Assembly (NCBI RefSeq): GCF_016591975.1
Contig: NZ_AP024169.1
Location: forward strand, 4,983,501 to 5,047,500
Origin: Anaeromicropila herbilytica
GTDB taxonomy: Bacteria; Bacillota; Clostridia; Lachnospirales; Lachnospiraceae
Direction: 5' to 3'
DNA length: 64,000 bases
Under the pieces are notes generated by a model. That model was not told the DNA's origin. It saw nothing but the letters and a program-made list of their open reading frames with translations, and searched no databases. Positions 25,936 to 34,509 of the stretch are shown piece after piece; position 1 is the first letter of the stretch; every line of letters starts with the position of its first letter. Made by a program: the position numbers and the translations under genes.

Positions 25936-26691
25936 TTACCAACCCATTTCTTCAAGGAACCTTCTTAATTTCTTATGACGCTCCTCATCACCTTTTTCAT
26001 ATTGACCTAGATTACATTCATCTATGATGACACCATCTTTTAGATATAGAATACGATTTGCTCTCCTTGCTGTCTTTATATCATGTGTTACCATAACAAT
26101 GCTCTGACCTTCTCTATTAATCTTTGTTAGCACTTCTAATACATTTACTGCATTCGTTGAATTCAGTGCTCCTGTTGGTTCATCGGCAAAAACTATTTCT
26201 GGTGAATTGATAATTGCTCTTACAATTGCGACTCTTTGTGCTTCTCCACCTGACAATTGTGATGGGAATTTATCATAACTAGTCTCATCAAGTCCTACCG
26301 ATTGTAATAATTCCTTTGCCTTACTTGTAATCTGTTTACGATCTTTACTCACTAATAGCCCACCCATTAAAATATTATCAAGGACATTCATCGTATCATT
26401 CAGATACATTTGTTGGAATACAAATCCACAGTGCTTTCTTCGAAAGATTGCTAATCGATCATTATTATATCCACTGATTTCTTCGTCCTTAAAATATATA
26501 CTTCCAACGGTTGGTTTATCCATTCCTGACAATGCATACAAAAGAGTTGATTTACCAGATCCTGAACTTCCCATGATTACAGTAAAATCGCCTTTGTATA
26601 TTTGAATATTCATATTTTTCAGTACATGTTGTAACACACTTCCATTTGAATAAGATTTGCATAAATTCTTAACTTCTAATATTGATTCCAT
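25936..26691 (-). CDS. ABC transporter ATP-binding protein (MacB/LolD type)
   Basis: A 251-aa ATPase partner of the downstream FtsX-type permease. Walker A MGSSGSGKSTLL at about residues 40-51, Q-loop FVFQQMYLNDTMNVLDN, signature LSGGEAQRVAIVRAI, Walker B IVFADEPTGALNS and switch His in MVTHDIKTA are all intact, so it should hydrolyse ATP. FADEPTGALNS is typical of the LolD/MacB/BceA group. ATG at 26691. The gene follows a two-component system on the same strand after a terminator, a common pairing in Firmicutes where the regulators control the transporter. Confidence 0.95.
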   Translation of the reverse strand: MESILEVKNLCKSYSNGSVLQHVLKNMNIQIYKGDFTVIMGSSGSGKSTLLYALSGMDKPTVGSIYFKDEEISGYNNDRLAIFRRKHCGFVFQQMYLNDTMNVLDNILMGGLLVSKDRKQITSKAKELLQSVGLDETSYDKFPSQLSGGEAQRVAIVRAIINSPEIVFADEPTGALNSTNAVNVLEVLTKINREGQSIVMVTHDIKTARRANRILYLKDGVIIDECNLGQYEKGDEERHKKLRRFLEEMGW

Positions 26692-26751
26692 TTTAATACC
26701 TATTACCCTTCCATTTATGATGTTCGATTCATGACAAATAGCTTAAATAAA

Positions 26752-26791
26752 AATAAGACTATACGTTTTCCATCAACGTTATAGTCTTATT
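26752..26791 (-). terminator. Intrinsic terminator after the sensor kinase gene
   Basis: Stem AATAAGACTATACGTT / AACGTTATAGTCTTATT with a single-base bulge and a short loop, followed on the minus strand by TTTTTATTTAAG. It separates the two-component genes from the ABC genes, which therefore need their own promoter at about 26692-26750. Confidence 0.75.
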
Positions 26792-26899
26792 ATAGCTTTC
26801 ATTTCTTAAACTGTCTTTTTCTAATCTTTATATAATTCTTATCTAATTCTTAATTAAGGAATTGTTTAGGGTGATTTTGTTAAATTGAGTTAAGGTTAA

Positions 26900-28138
26900 T
26901 CATACCTTTTTCACATGGAGTATAACTACAAATCCATTTTCTACATAACACTCAATGCTACCGCCCATTCCCTCTATGAACTGCTTTGCAAGGTAGAGAC
27001 CTAACCCAGCCCCCGAACTACCATCAACATTTTTTCCACGATAGTATTTATGAAAGACAAGCGGTATTTCTTCTTCCACTGCCCGATTACCATAATCCTC
27101 AACTTTTATAACAATCGCATCTTCAATCTCTTCAAAACTTACATCAATATCTGTTCCAGCATATTTATAGGAATTATTAATAATATTATCAATTACTTGA
27201 TTCATTCTAAGTCTATCACAATATATCAGGCATCCTGGCACTTCATTCTTAAAATAAATCTTTCCATAATGGTTAATATCCATGAACATCGGTTTAATAA
27301 TAGTACTAAGTTCTTCCTTTGGTTCTATTTTCAGTGCCTCGAGTTCTTCTAAGGTAGCATGGAATAGGTTATTTATTAATTTTTCGATTACTTCTGCTTT
27401 TTGATTAATGGTACCAATCTTGGTGAGTGCATCTTCTTCTTTCAATTTTATCTCAAGAATCTCACACAAAGCCTTTATTGTAGCAACGGGTGTTTTAATA
27501 TCATGAGAAAGTGATGCTACTAATTCTTTTTTGCTTTTATTTGCCTCGAATTCTGCCTTTCTTGATTTCTTTAGTTCCTCTCTCATCCTGTCAAAACTCT
27601 CAGTGAATGCTCCAAAATAATTCTCTTTTTCCATCTTAAGTGGAATATCCAGATTACCCTGGGATATATTCATTGCAAAATTTCTTAATTTCCTAAATGG
27701 TCTTAGCATTCTTACATACAGATAAGAGGTAATAATATAGATGATAATGAGGACAAAGAGAATCATTCCTCCAATTATGATTTTCAGATTTTGTTTTAAC
27801 TGTACAAAAGAATCTGAGTTGGCTGGAATTATTATTTTACCAATCAACTGATTTCCTTTTTCATAATCAAGTACAACATTTCCCTTTTGAATTGCATGAC
27901 TCAATTCATTCCTGTATTCAGATTCACTTTTTAATATGAATCTACAGGAATATTTTTTTTCTAAACTTTTATAAGAAATTGAATTTTTACTCATATCTTC
28001 TTCAATTCTCTTCTGGATATCATTCACTTTAATAATATCACTAGCATGATATTCTAATGAATCAATATATTTTATCAGAAATAAGAACGTTAGTAATAAG
28101 CTTAGACTTGTAATCAAAATTATAGTTTTTAACTTCAT
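26900..28138 (-). CDS. Sensor histidine kinase
   Basis: A 412-aa membrane-bound kinase. Membrane segments lie at about residues 5-25 and 120-145 and enclose a ~90-residue extracellular sensor domain. HAMP region follows (RPFRKLRNFAMNISQGNLDI), then the phosphoacceptor box ELVASLSHDIKTPVATIKAL with the His at about 213, and the ATPase domain with N box NQVIDNIINNSYKYA, GAGLGLYLAKQFIEGMGG. The ATG overlaps the TGA of the response regulator gene (ATGA), so the two are translationally coupled. It lies upstream of an ABC transporter on the same strand, which it may control. The signal is unknown. Confidence 0.93.
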   Translation of the reverse strand: MKLKTIILITSLSLLLTFLFLIKYIDSLEYHASDIIKVNDIQKRIEEDMSKNSISYKSLEKKYSCRFILKSESEYRNELSHAIQKGNVVLDYEKGNQLIGKIIIPANSDSFVQLKQNLKIIIGGMILFVLIIIYIITSYLYVRMLRPFRKLRNFAMNISQGNLDIPLKMEKENYFGAFTESFDRMREELKKSRKAEFEANKSKKELVASLSHDIKTPVATIKALCEILEIKLKEEDALTKIGTINQKAEVIEKLINNLFHATLEELEALKIEPKEELSTIIKPMFMDINHYGKIYFKNEVPGCLIYCDRLRMNQVIDNIINNSYKYAGTDIDVSFEEIEDAIVIKVEDYGNRAVEEEIPLVFHKYYRGKNVDGSSGAGLGLYLAKQFIEGMGGSIECYVENGFVVILHVKKV

Positions 28139-28848
28139 AATTCTAATATATATCCAATGCCCCAGATTGTTTTTATATATTTAGGCTCATTTGGATCCTC
28201 TTCAATTTTTTCACGAATCTTTCGAATATGAACATTCAATGTTCCGTCGCTAAAGAATTTATCTCCCCATACATTTGAGAATAATTCTTCCTTCGTTACG
28301 ACTCTATTTCTATGGTGGAAGAGATACAAAAATAAGTTGAATTCTTTATTTTTTAGTTGTACTTCTCTTTCCTTTACGTAGATTTTCCTAGCATCTTCGT
28401 CTATTGCAATATCCTTAATTGTCTTTAACTGATTATTTGCCTGCTTCGTGGCATTATTATCTCTTTCCTCTAGACGTTTTAACATAACTTTCACTTTCGC
28501 AAGTAAAATGCTAAGCGAATATGGCTTTTTTATGTAATCATCGCCACCGATATTTAGGGCAATTAAAATATCATCATCACTTTGCCTTGCACTTATAAAA
28601 AGGATTGGAAGATTGGATTCCTCTCTAATCTTTTTACATAGAATGAATCCACTTTCCTCCTTAAGATTAATATCAAGCAACAATATTTGAACTTCATTAT
28701 CTTTTAAAAAGGATAAACATTCTTCCGAATTGGTGACATACGCAGAATGGATACCAAACATCTCAAAATATTCGCAAGTAGCGGATGCAAGATCAATTTC
28801 ATCATCCACCACTAAACACTGATATTTTGCTACGGTTTCACTTTCCAT
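28135..28848 (-). CDS. OmpR/PhoB-family response regulator
   Basis: A 237-aa two-domain regulator. Receiver domain at residues about 10-120 with acidic pocket VVDDEID, phosphoacceptor Asp in LLLDINLKEESG, and the conserved Lys in YIKKPYSLSIL. C-terminal winged-helix DNA-binding domain from about 140, with KNKEFNLFLYLFHHRNRVVT and LNVHIRKIREKIEEDP, IWGIGYIL. ATG 28848 has GGGAG nine bases upstream. Its stop overlaps the kinase start. Likely target is the ABC transporter downstream. Confidence 0.95.
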   Translation of the reverse strand: MESETVAKYQCLVVDDEIDLASATCEYFEMFGIHSAYVTNSEECLSFLKDNEVQILLLDINLKEESGFILCKKIREESNLPILFISARQSDDDILIALNIGGDDYIKKPYSLSILLAKVKVMLKRLEERDNNATKQANNQLKTIKDIAIDEDARKIYVKEREVQLKNKEFNLFLYLFHHRNRVVTKEELFSNVWGDKFFSDGTLNVHIRKIREKIEEDPNEPKYIKTIWGIGYILEL

Positions 28849-28919
28849 TTTTATTTACTCCCTACTTTTTAATCTTGCTCGTTTCTCTTATGTTTAAAGA
28901 GTTCTGCTTTTTTGTTCCT

Positions 28920-29483
28920 TTATATATGGTTCGCGCTTAATTTCTTATTTTCAATTACTAAGGATATACAAAAGATAATTTCTATTACGATCATCACTGC
29001 TGCTAAGATATAAGAATCATAGCTACATCCAATAAATAAGGCTATTACTGTAACAATACCAGACAGTACCATATAAGATTTGGACTGATATAACCACCCA
29101 AATGGCATTAAATGTGCACCAAATATCATTGCAATTACCATTAACATCTTATCTGGAACTGCCTGATATACCCACATTGCGATAATCAGATACAAAAATT
29201 GATTCACAGAAAATAAAATTCCTAAATTGGTTAACGGATTCTCCTTATTTTGAAAATCAACCTTTATTATCTTTGAAATTAAAAATGCTATTGGTACTAA
29301 GATAGCTGTAATACAAAACGTATAAAAATTCTTGGTTAGTGCATCTAGATTACTTACATGTACACCAAATACAGCACTCCATAATACTACAGAAGCCAAA
29401 ATAAAATGTAAGCCTTTCTTCTGCTTTATAGCGCAATCTAATCGCAGCTCATCTAACACCTTTTTTCCTTGTTCAAAATTCAT
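28920..29483 (-). CDS. Membrane protein of unknown function (DUF7010-like)
   Basis: A 187-aa protein with five to six predicted membrane helices between residues about 25 and 178. The cytoplasmic N terminus KVLDELRLDCAIKQKKGLHF, followed by ILASVVLWSAVFG, resembles small Firmicutes membrane proteins I recall as DUF7010; that assignment is tentative. Its ATG at 29483 is followed after the stop by a 71-bp gap to the response regulator, so it may belong to the same transcription unit. No function is proposed. Confidence 0.65.
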   Translation of the reverse strand: MNFEQGKKVLDELRLDCAIKQKKGLHFILASVVLWSAVFGVHVSNLDALTKNFYTFCITAILVPIAFLISKIIKVDFQNKENPLTNLGILFSVNQFLYLIIAMWVYQAVPDKMLMVIAMIFGAHLMPFGWLYQSKSYMVLSGIVTVIALFIGCSYDSYILAAVMIVIEIIFCISLVIENKKLSANHI

Positions 29484-29531
29484 ATAACACTTCCTCCCTT
29501 TTATTCACACTCGCTTTTGCGAGCTAATATA

Positions 29532-30077
29532 CTATTTTACAATATATTCTTTTATAACATTTTGATTCAAATCTTTTACTTGGAACACCCCATTCTCATA
29601 GATCATATAACTATTTACATTCTCCTCTTTTGGTAAGGATACAGATCCCGGATTAATATAAGTATAATTCTCTCTATCAACCATTGCCTGTACATGGGTA
29701 TGCCCATGAATTAAGATATCCTTTTTCTTAAGAGGTGGTAATTGACCTTCATGAAATAGATGCCCATGCGTAATAAATAGCATTCTGTTATCTAGAAACA
29801 TTGTCATGTAATCAGCCATGATTGGAAATTCTAACACCATTTGATCAACTTCTGCATCGCAGTTACCCCTGACACATAATAGTTCTTCCTTTATCTCATT
29901 CAACATCCCAATAACAGCTTTCGGATTATATTCTTTTGGTAGATCATTTCTTGGACCATGGTATAGCAAATCTCCTAGAAGAATTAACTTCTCTGCCTTC
30001 TCTATCCTGTAACATTCAATCATCTGCTTACAATAAAAGGCTGAACCATGAATATCTGATGCAAACATTAATTTCAT
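29532..30077 (-). CDS. YfcE-family metallophosphoesterase
   Basis: A 181-aa phosphodiesterase of the MJ0936/YfcE type, which uses two metal ions to cleave phosphodiesters. Metal-binding motifs appear in order: FASDIHGSAF (residues 4-13), LILLGDLLYHGPRN, VRGNCDAEVDQ, ITHGHLFHEG, IHGHTHVQA. ATG 30077 (MKLMFASDIHGS) follows AGAAAGGAATC; the longer frame from 30164 is unlikely. All metal ligands are present, so it should be active. The natural substrate of this family is poorly known. Confidence 0.92.
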   Translation of the reverse strand: MKLMFASDIHGSAFYCKQMIECYRIEKAEKLILLGDLLYHGPRNDLPKEYNPKAVIGMLNEIKEELLCVRGNCDAEVDQMVLEFPIMADYMTMFLDNRMLFITHGHLFHEGQLPPLKKKDILIHGHTHVQAMVDRENYTYINPGSVSLPKEENVNSYMIYENGVFQVKDLNQNVIKEYIVK

Positions 30078-30349
30078 AATTGATTCCTTTCTAGCGTCAT
30101 AATTACTTAATTCGTATCCTATCCACATTTCATAGCAAATAATAAGAAAATATCCACAAAACAATTTACTTATCCACTTATTTTCGTACTCAAATCAATA
30201 AAGTAAATACTTTGTAAACGCCTATTGTTACTAATTGATACCATCGTATCATCCCATTTGATATCTGTCAATTTATTCATAATAATTGATATTTGTTGCA
30301 GTTTAGTATTCTAATTTAACTATAACTTAAATTTATTTTTCATATTTAG
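30078..30349. other. Intergenic region between divergent phosphodiesterase and cadC-like genes
   Basis: AT-rich. Apart from the cadC promoter and operator downstream of it, no hairpin or small reading frame with a ribosome binding site was seen. Confidence 0.45.
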
Positions 30350-30378
30350 TTGACAAATAAATAAAATTGACATATTAT
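30350..30378 (+). promoter_or_regulatory. cadC-cadA promoter
   Basis: TTGACA (30350-30355), 17 bases, TATTAT (30373-30378). A second TTGACA at 30367-30372 is not spaced for this -10. The -10 box overlaps the start of the operator palindrome at 30376. Confidence 0.8.
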
Positions 30379-30409
30379 GAACATATGAACAACAATTCAT
30401 ATGTTCATA
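30376..30409. promoter_or_regulatory. ArsR/SmtB-type operator
   Basis: Perfect 14-6-14 inverted repeat: TATGAACATATGAA, six bases, TTCATATGTTCATA. It contains the ATATGAA-type half sites typical of ArsR/SmtB family operators and covers the -10 box and start point, so bound repressor would block transcription. Confidence 0.85.
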
Positions 30410-30475
30410 TGTTATTTAATCAATAATATCAAAATATCAAAATATACTTAAGAATATAAGTAGGAGGTTACTAGA

Positions 30476-30850
30476 ATGGATAAAGAAAAATTAAAAACAG
30501 ATTCAATTGATATCTGTGAAATAAATTGTATTCATGATGATACCATTTCAAAGGTGCGTGAATTGATGCCACCAGAAGAAGTGCTATATGATTTGGCGGA
30601 ACTATTTAAAGTATTTGGAGATACTACAAGAACTAAGATTCTCTGTGCTTTGTTTGAGTCTGAGATGTGTGTATGCGATATAGCAACTTTACTGTCTATG
30701 ACGCAATCTGCAATCTCCCATCAACTAAGAGTATTAAAGTCAGCAAAACTTGTAAAGTCACGTAAAGACGGCAAAGTAGTTTACTATTCACTTGATGATA
30801 ATCATATCAAGCATATCTTTGACCAAGGTTTAGCTCATATACAAGAATAA
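30476..30850 (+). CDS. cadC: CadC-like ArsR/SmtB-family metal-responsive repressor
   Basis: A 124-aa winged-helix repressor released from DNA by metal ions. Both known metal sites of CadC are visible: the alpha3N-type Cys set (CEINC near residues 14-18 and MCVCD near 63-67) that senses Cd, Pb or Zn, and the alpha5 set D-x-H-x10-H-x2-E near the C terminus (DNHIKHIFDQGLAHIQE). The recognition helix region is DIATLLSMTQSAISHQLRVL. ATG 30476 follows TAGGAGG. It is 28 bp upstream of the metal ATPase gene and probably represses both through the palindrome at 30376-30409. Confidence 0.93.
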   Translation: MDKEKLKTDSIDICEINCIHDDTISKVRELMPPEEVLYDLAELFKVFGDTTRTKILCALFESEMCVCDIATLLSMTQSAISHQLRVLKSAKLVKSRKDGKVVYYSLDDNHIKHIFDQGLAHIQE

Positions 30851-30878
30851 AAATATATCTTTGAAAGGAAGCGAAATT

Positions 30879-33164
30879 ATGGCAAATAATAGTCAGAAGA
30901 TCTACATACTTGAGAATCTTGGATGTGCAAATTGTGCCTCTAAAATGGAGACAAAGATTAATAACTTTGACGAGATTGAGCTCGCTACTATTAATTTTGT
31001 AAAAAAGCAGTTAATTCTTGAGTTAAAAGACCCTACACAGAACAATGTAAGTACAGAATTATATGAGAAACTAAAAAAAGCAGTTACCTCCATTGAGAGT
31101 AATGTCATTCTACGACCTTTGGATGCTTCGAATACAGTTTCTAACACTAAGACAGAGTATACCTTGACTGAATCAAGTGAATGTAAAGATTCTTGTTGCG
31201 ATGGTTCGATTCATAATCATTCACATGATCATTCCCTTAGTCATTCTCACGATCATTCACATAAAGGTGGTGATTCCGATGACAAAAAGTCCGCCCTACT
31301 TCATCTATTTCGATTAATTCTAGGTTTTGGTATCGCTATTGGATCAATCACTCTTTCTATTCCTAACCCCGTTGGAATTATAATTATTTTACTCGGTTTT
31401 CTTATCTTAGGTTATGATGTTCTCTTGGAATCTTTTCATGGCCTCAGAAATAAAGAACTCTTTGATGAAAATTTTCTTATGCTAATTGCAGCCGTTGGTG
31501 CATTCTTCATTGGAGATTATGCAGAAGGTATCTCCGTTATGTTCTTATTCCAGATTGGTGAATTTCTTCAAGACCTAGCAGTTGATAAGTCAAGAAAGCA
31601 GTTAGAATCTGTATTGAGTATAAAACCTGAGTATGCCAATATTCAAACAGAAGATGGAATACAAACGATAGCTCCAGAAAAAGTATCTATTGGAGATATT
31701 ATTATTGTAAAACCAAGTGAAAAAGTACCATTAGATGGAGTTGTTATAGAGGGTTCCTCCTTTGTAGATACCTCTTCCTTAACTGGTGAAAGTGTTCCTC
31801 GAAAAGTATCCACTGGTGAGGATATCCTAAGTGGATGCATAAATGGTAATGGAACATTATTCATCAAAGTTACTGAAACTTATTCTAATTCAACTGTTGC
31901 AAAAGTACTTGATCTGGTGGAAAATGCTAGTAATAAAAAATCAAAAACAGAAAACTTTATTACCAAATTCGCTAGAATCTACACTCCAATTGTTGTACTA
32001 TTTGCAGCTCTTTTAGCAGTACTTCCACCAATTATTACTGGAAGTTATGATTTTAGTACTTGGATATATCGAGCTTGTGGTTTCCTAGTTGTATCCTGTC
32101 CTTGCGCCCTTGTAATCTCAATCCCACTCGGTTTCTTTGGTGGAATCGGTAATGCTTCCAAAAATGGTATTCTTGTAAAGGGTAGCAATTACTTAGAGGC
32201 ACTCCACTCTGTTGGAGTTGCTGTATTTGATAAAACAGGAACTTTAACTAAAGGAATATTCTCGGTAAGTGAGATTAATACCGTAGATGGATTTGACAAA
32301 GACAAATTACTTGAAATAGCTGCTTTAGTTGAAAGTTACTCAAATCACCCAATCGCAAAATCAATTACTAATGCATATCCTGCTGCACTCAATACCTCCT
32401 TGGTATCAGATTATGAAGAGATTTCTGGTCATGGTGTTAAGGCAATCATAAATAATATGTCTCCAAATAACACCGCAGAAAGCGTGTACATTGGTAACAC
32501 AAAATTATTAGACAAATTCCAGATTCCTTATCCACCAACTGTAGAAGAAAAATTAGGAACTATCTGTTATATTGCTATAGGAGACAAATACGTAGGCAAT
32601 ATTGTTATATCCGATGACATCAAAGATGATTCTAAGAAGGCAATAAGGGCATTGAAAGAAATGGGAGTAAAGACTGTTATGTTAACAGGAGATCTTACTT
32701 CTACTGCCAAATTAGTCGCAAAAGACTTAGGTATTGATACTGTGTATTCAGAATTATTACCAGGAGATAAGGTAGCTAAAGTAGAAGAATTGTTAGAACA
32801 GAGTGAACAAGGTAAAAATGTTATATTTGTTGGTGATGGTATGAATGATGCTCCCGTGCTTGCAAGAGCTGATATTGGTATTGCAATGGGTGGCGTTGGC
32901 TCAGATGCAGCAATTGAGGCTTCTGATATTGTTATTATGACAGATGAACCCTCTAAGATTGCAAAAGGAATCCAGATTGCAAAGTTTACGAAGAAAATAG
33001 TTACTCAAAATATTTTCTTAGCTTTGGGGTTAAAACTTCTTGTTATGCTTTTACTTGCCATAGGATATGGCTCCATGTGGCTAGCTGTTTTTGCTGATGG
33101 AGGAGTTGCTTTAATAGCAATCTTTAATTCTCTTCGCGCATTAAAATATAACGTAAATCGATAG
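30879..33164 (+). CDS. cadA: Heavy-metal-exporting P-type ATPase (CadA/ZntA type)
   Basis: A 761-aa P1B-type ATPase that exports Zn, Cd or Pb from the cytoplasm. The N-terminal metal-binding domain has GCANCASK (residues 15-22 approx.). A His/Asp-rich linker follows at about 105-130, with repeated HSHDHS motifs. The membrane metal site is SCPCALVISIPLG, phosphorylation motif DKTGTLTKG, HP motif YSNHPIAKS, TGD loop MLTGDLTSTA and hinge GDGMNDAPVLA. The CPC motif and CadC neighbour indicate Zn/Cd/Pb rather than Cu. ATG 30879 follows GAAAGGAAG. A terminator follows at once. Confidence 0.96.
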   Translation: MANNSQKIYILENLGCANCASKMETKINNFDEIELATINFVKKQLILELKDPTQNNVSTELYEKLKKAVTSIESNVILRPLDASNTVSNTKTEYTLTESSECKDSCCDGSIHNHSHDHSLSHSHDHSHKGGDSDDKKSALLHLFRLILGFGIAIGSITLSIPNPVGIIIILLGFLILGYDVLLESFHGLRNKELFDENFLMLIAAVGAFFIGDYAEGISVMFLFQIGEFLQDLAVDKSRKQLESVLSIKPEYANIQTEDGIQTIAPEKVSIGDIIIVKPSEKVPLDGVVIEGSSFVDTSSLTGESVPRKVSTGEDILSGCINGNGTLFIKVTETYSNSTVAKVLDLVENASNKKSKTENFITKFARIYTPIVVLFAALLAVLPPIITGSYDFSTWIYRACGFLVVSCPCALVISIPLGFFGGIGNASKNGILVKGSNYLEALHSVGVAVFDKTGTLTKGIFSVSEINTVDGFDKDKLLEIAALVESYSNHPIAKSITNAYPAALNTSLVSDYEEISGHGVKAIINNMSPNNTAESVYIGNTKLLDKFQIPYPPTVEEKLGTICYIAIGDKYVGNIVISDDIKDDSKKAIRALKEMGVKTVMLTGDLTSTAKLVAKDLGIDTVYSELLPGDKVAKVEELLEQSEQGKNVIFVGDGMNDAPVLARADIGIAMGGVGSDAAIEASDIVIMTDEPSKIAKGIQIAKFTKKIVTQNIFLALGLKLLVMLLLAIGYGSMWLAVFADGGVALIAIFNSLRALKYNVNR

Positions 33165-33167
33165 TCA

Positions 33168-33206
33168 AAATGCCTTTATAGAAGATAGGATTCTATAAAG
33201 GCATTT
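33168..33206 (+). terminator. Intrinsic terminator after cadA
   Basis: Perfect 16-bp stem AAATGCCTTTATAGAA / TTCTATAAAGGCATTT with a 7-base loop, followed by GTTTTTCTATTT. It begins 4 bases after the stop codon. Confidence 0.9.
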
Positions 33207-33279
33207 GTTTTTCTATTTATCTAGACTTTTCATTATACTATACTTATAAATTATGAAGAGCAGTACATTAATTACCACT

Positions 33280-34002
33280 TTATCTGTTATTTTTTAGTGC
33301 TTCTTCAATATATAATAGCGCTTGGACAATAAATCTTGGATGATCAAATGCAATTCCATCCGTCTTTACTACTTGATAGTCCTTCTCTTTTAATAGACCG
33401 CATTTGTTCTCAGTCATAGTTACCGTAGCATTTAACTGTAGTTCTTTTTCTTCACTTATAAGTTTAAGCTCATACGTATGTTGTAATCTAGCCTTGCCAT
33501 TCTCTTCGATTTCATCATTTCCAAGGTAATTAAGACTTACATCTGCCCATGTGACATCACTGGCATCGTCTCCAGCTTTTGCTTGCAAGTCCTCATCCAC
33601 TAATGCCAAATAAGAAACGGTAACAATTCTAGCTCTAGGGTCTCTATCATATTCTCCCCATGCATATACTTGTTCAATCGGAATATTCTTTAGATTTGTT
33701 TCTTCTTCTAATTCCCTTTTTGCAGCCATTGATACATCTTCTCTAATATTTACAAATCCACCTGGTAGTGCCCAATATCCAATACATGGATGATCCTTTC
33801 TCTTTACCATTAGTAACTTAAGCCCTGTAGTTACGCTTTGAAGATCTTTCTTATGTTGAAACACTAAGATATCCGCTGTTACACTTGGGTTCTCATATTT
33901 CGTTGTATCATATTCCTCCAAAAAACTATCCAAATCTTGTCCTTTTGGATTTTTAGAATGATCTCCATAAAATGTTTCATAATTTTTTAAAAATGCTGGC
34001 AT
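33280..34002 (-). CDS. Nudix hydrolase
   Basis: A 240-aa Nudix protein that hydrolyses a nucleoside diphosphate linked to another moiety. The Nudix box is at about residues 80-103: GGFVNIREDVSMAAKRELEE followed by ETNL, with the REL-EE core intact, so it should be catalytically active. RDPRARIVTVSYLALV is seen after the box, as in ADP-ribose pyrophosphatase-like members. There are ~45 extra residues before the domain and a C-terminal extension containing FDHPRFIVQALLYIEEAL, reminiscent of the region joining Nudix and winged-helix domains in NrtR regulators, but no clear helix-turn-helix is seen. ATG 34002 follows AGAGGGAAAA. Substrate unknown. Confidence 0.85.
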   Translation of the reverse strand: MPAFLKNYETFYGDHSKNPKGQDLDSFLEEYDTTKYENPSVTADILVFQHKKDLQSVTTGLKLLMVKRKDHPCIGYWALPGGFVNIREDVSMAAKRELEEETNLKNIPIEQVYAWGEYDRDPRARIVTVSYLALVDEDLQAKAGDDASDVTWADVSLNYLGNDEIEENGKARLQHTYELKLISEEKELQLNATVTMTENKCGLLKEKDYQVVKTDGIAFDHPRFIVQALLYIEEALKNNR

Positions 34003-34400
34003 TCGTTTTCCCTCTTTCTGTATTTACTCATTTCTTTCTAATGTGTTTATCTACCAAATAAGACCTATTTTACCACGGCCTGGATTTCAAACATATAGTA
34101 AATGATACCCTATATCTATTATACTTTATATAAGACTATTATAAAATACTATAATCTTCATCTTTAGGTAAATAACTCATTCAACTTATCCTCATAAAAT
34201 CCTATTTTGCATTCGTTTTCAATCGTGCTATAATATTCTCTATAAGAATTCGTATACTAAGTTAGTATATGTTTTTAACAATAAATGAATTATAATGAAC
34301 TATTCTGAACTAACAAGTTTCACAATCCATTACTTGGAATATTTATTTCTTAGTCCAACAACTAATAGTTATGGAAATCTGGTTGAAAGGAAAAATACAA
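34003..34400. other. AT-rich intergenic region between divergent Nudix and S1-protein genes
   Basis: Must contain promoters for both divergent genes. No convincing -35/-10 pair was singled out, and no small gene was seen. Confidence 0.4.
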
Positions 34401-34407
34401 AGAAAGG

Positions 34408-34492
34408 AATGCCACATAACAATTCTTTCAGCCTGTGAAAAGTATTAATCTGAAACGTGGCAGTAACACATCAAGTTCTAATTAAATGTGTT
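34408..34492 (+). promoter_or_regulatory. Possible structured leader of the S1-domain gene
   Basis: Two candidate stems: GCCAC near 34411 with GTGGC near 34458, and TAACACAT near 34464 with ATGTGTTA near 34486. The second covers the first ATG of the frame and lies next to the probable start, so it could limit translation. A tiny frame starting ATGCCACATAAC follows AAAGGA. Function is speculative. Confidence 0.35.
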
Positions 34493-34509
34493 ATGTAATG
34501 GTTAGAATT

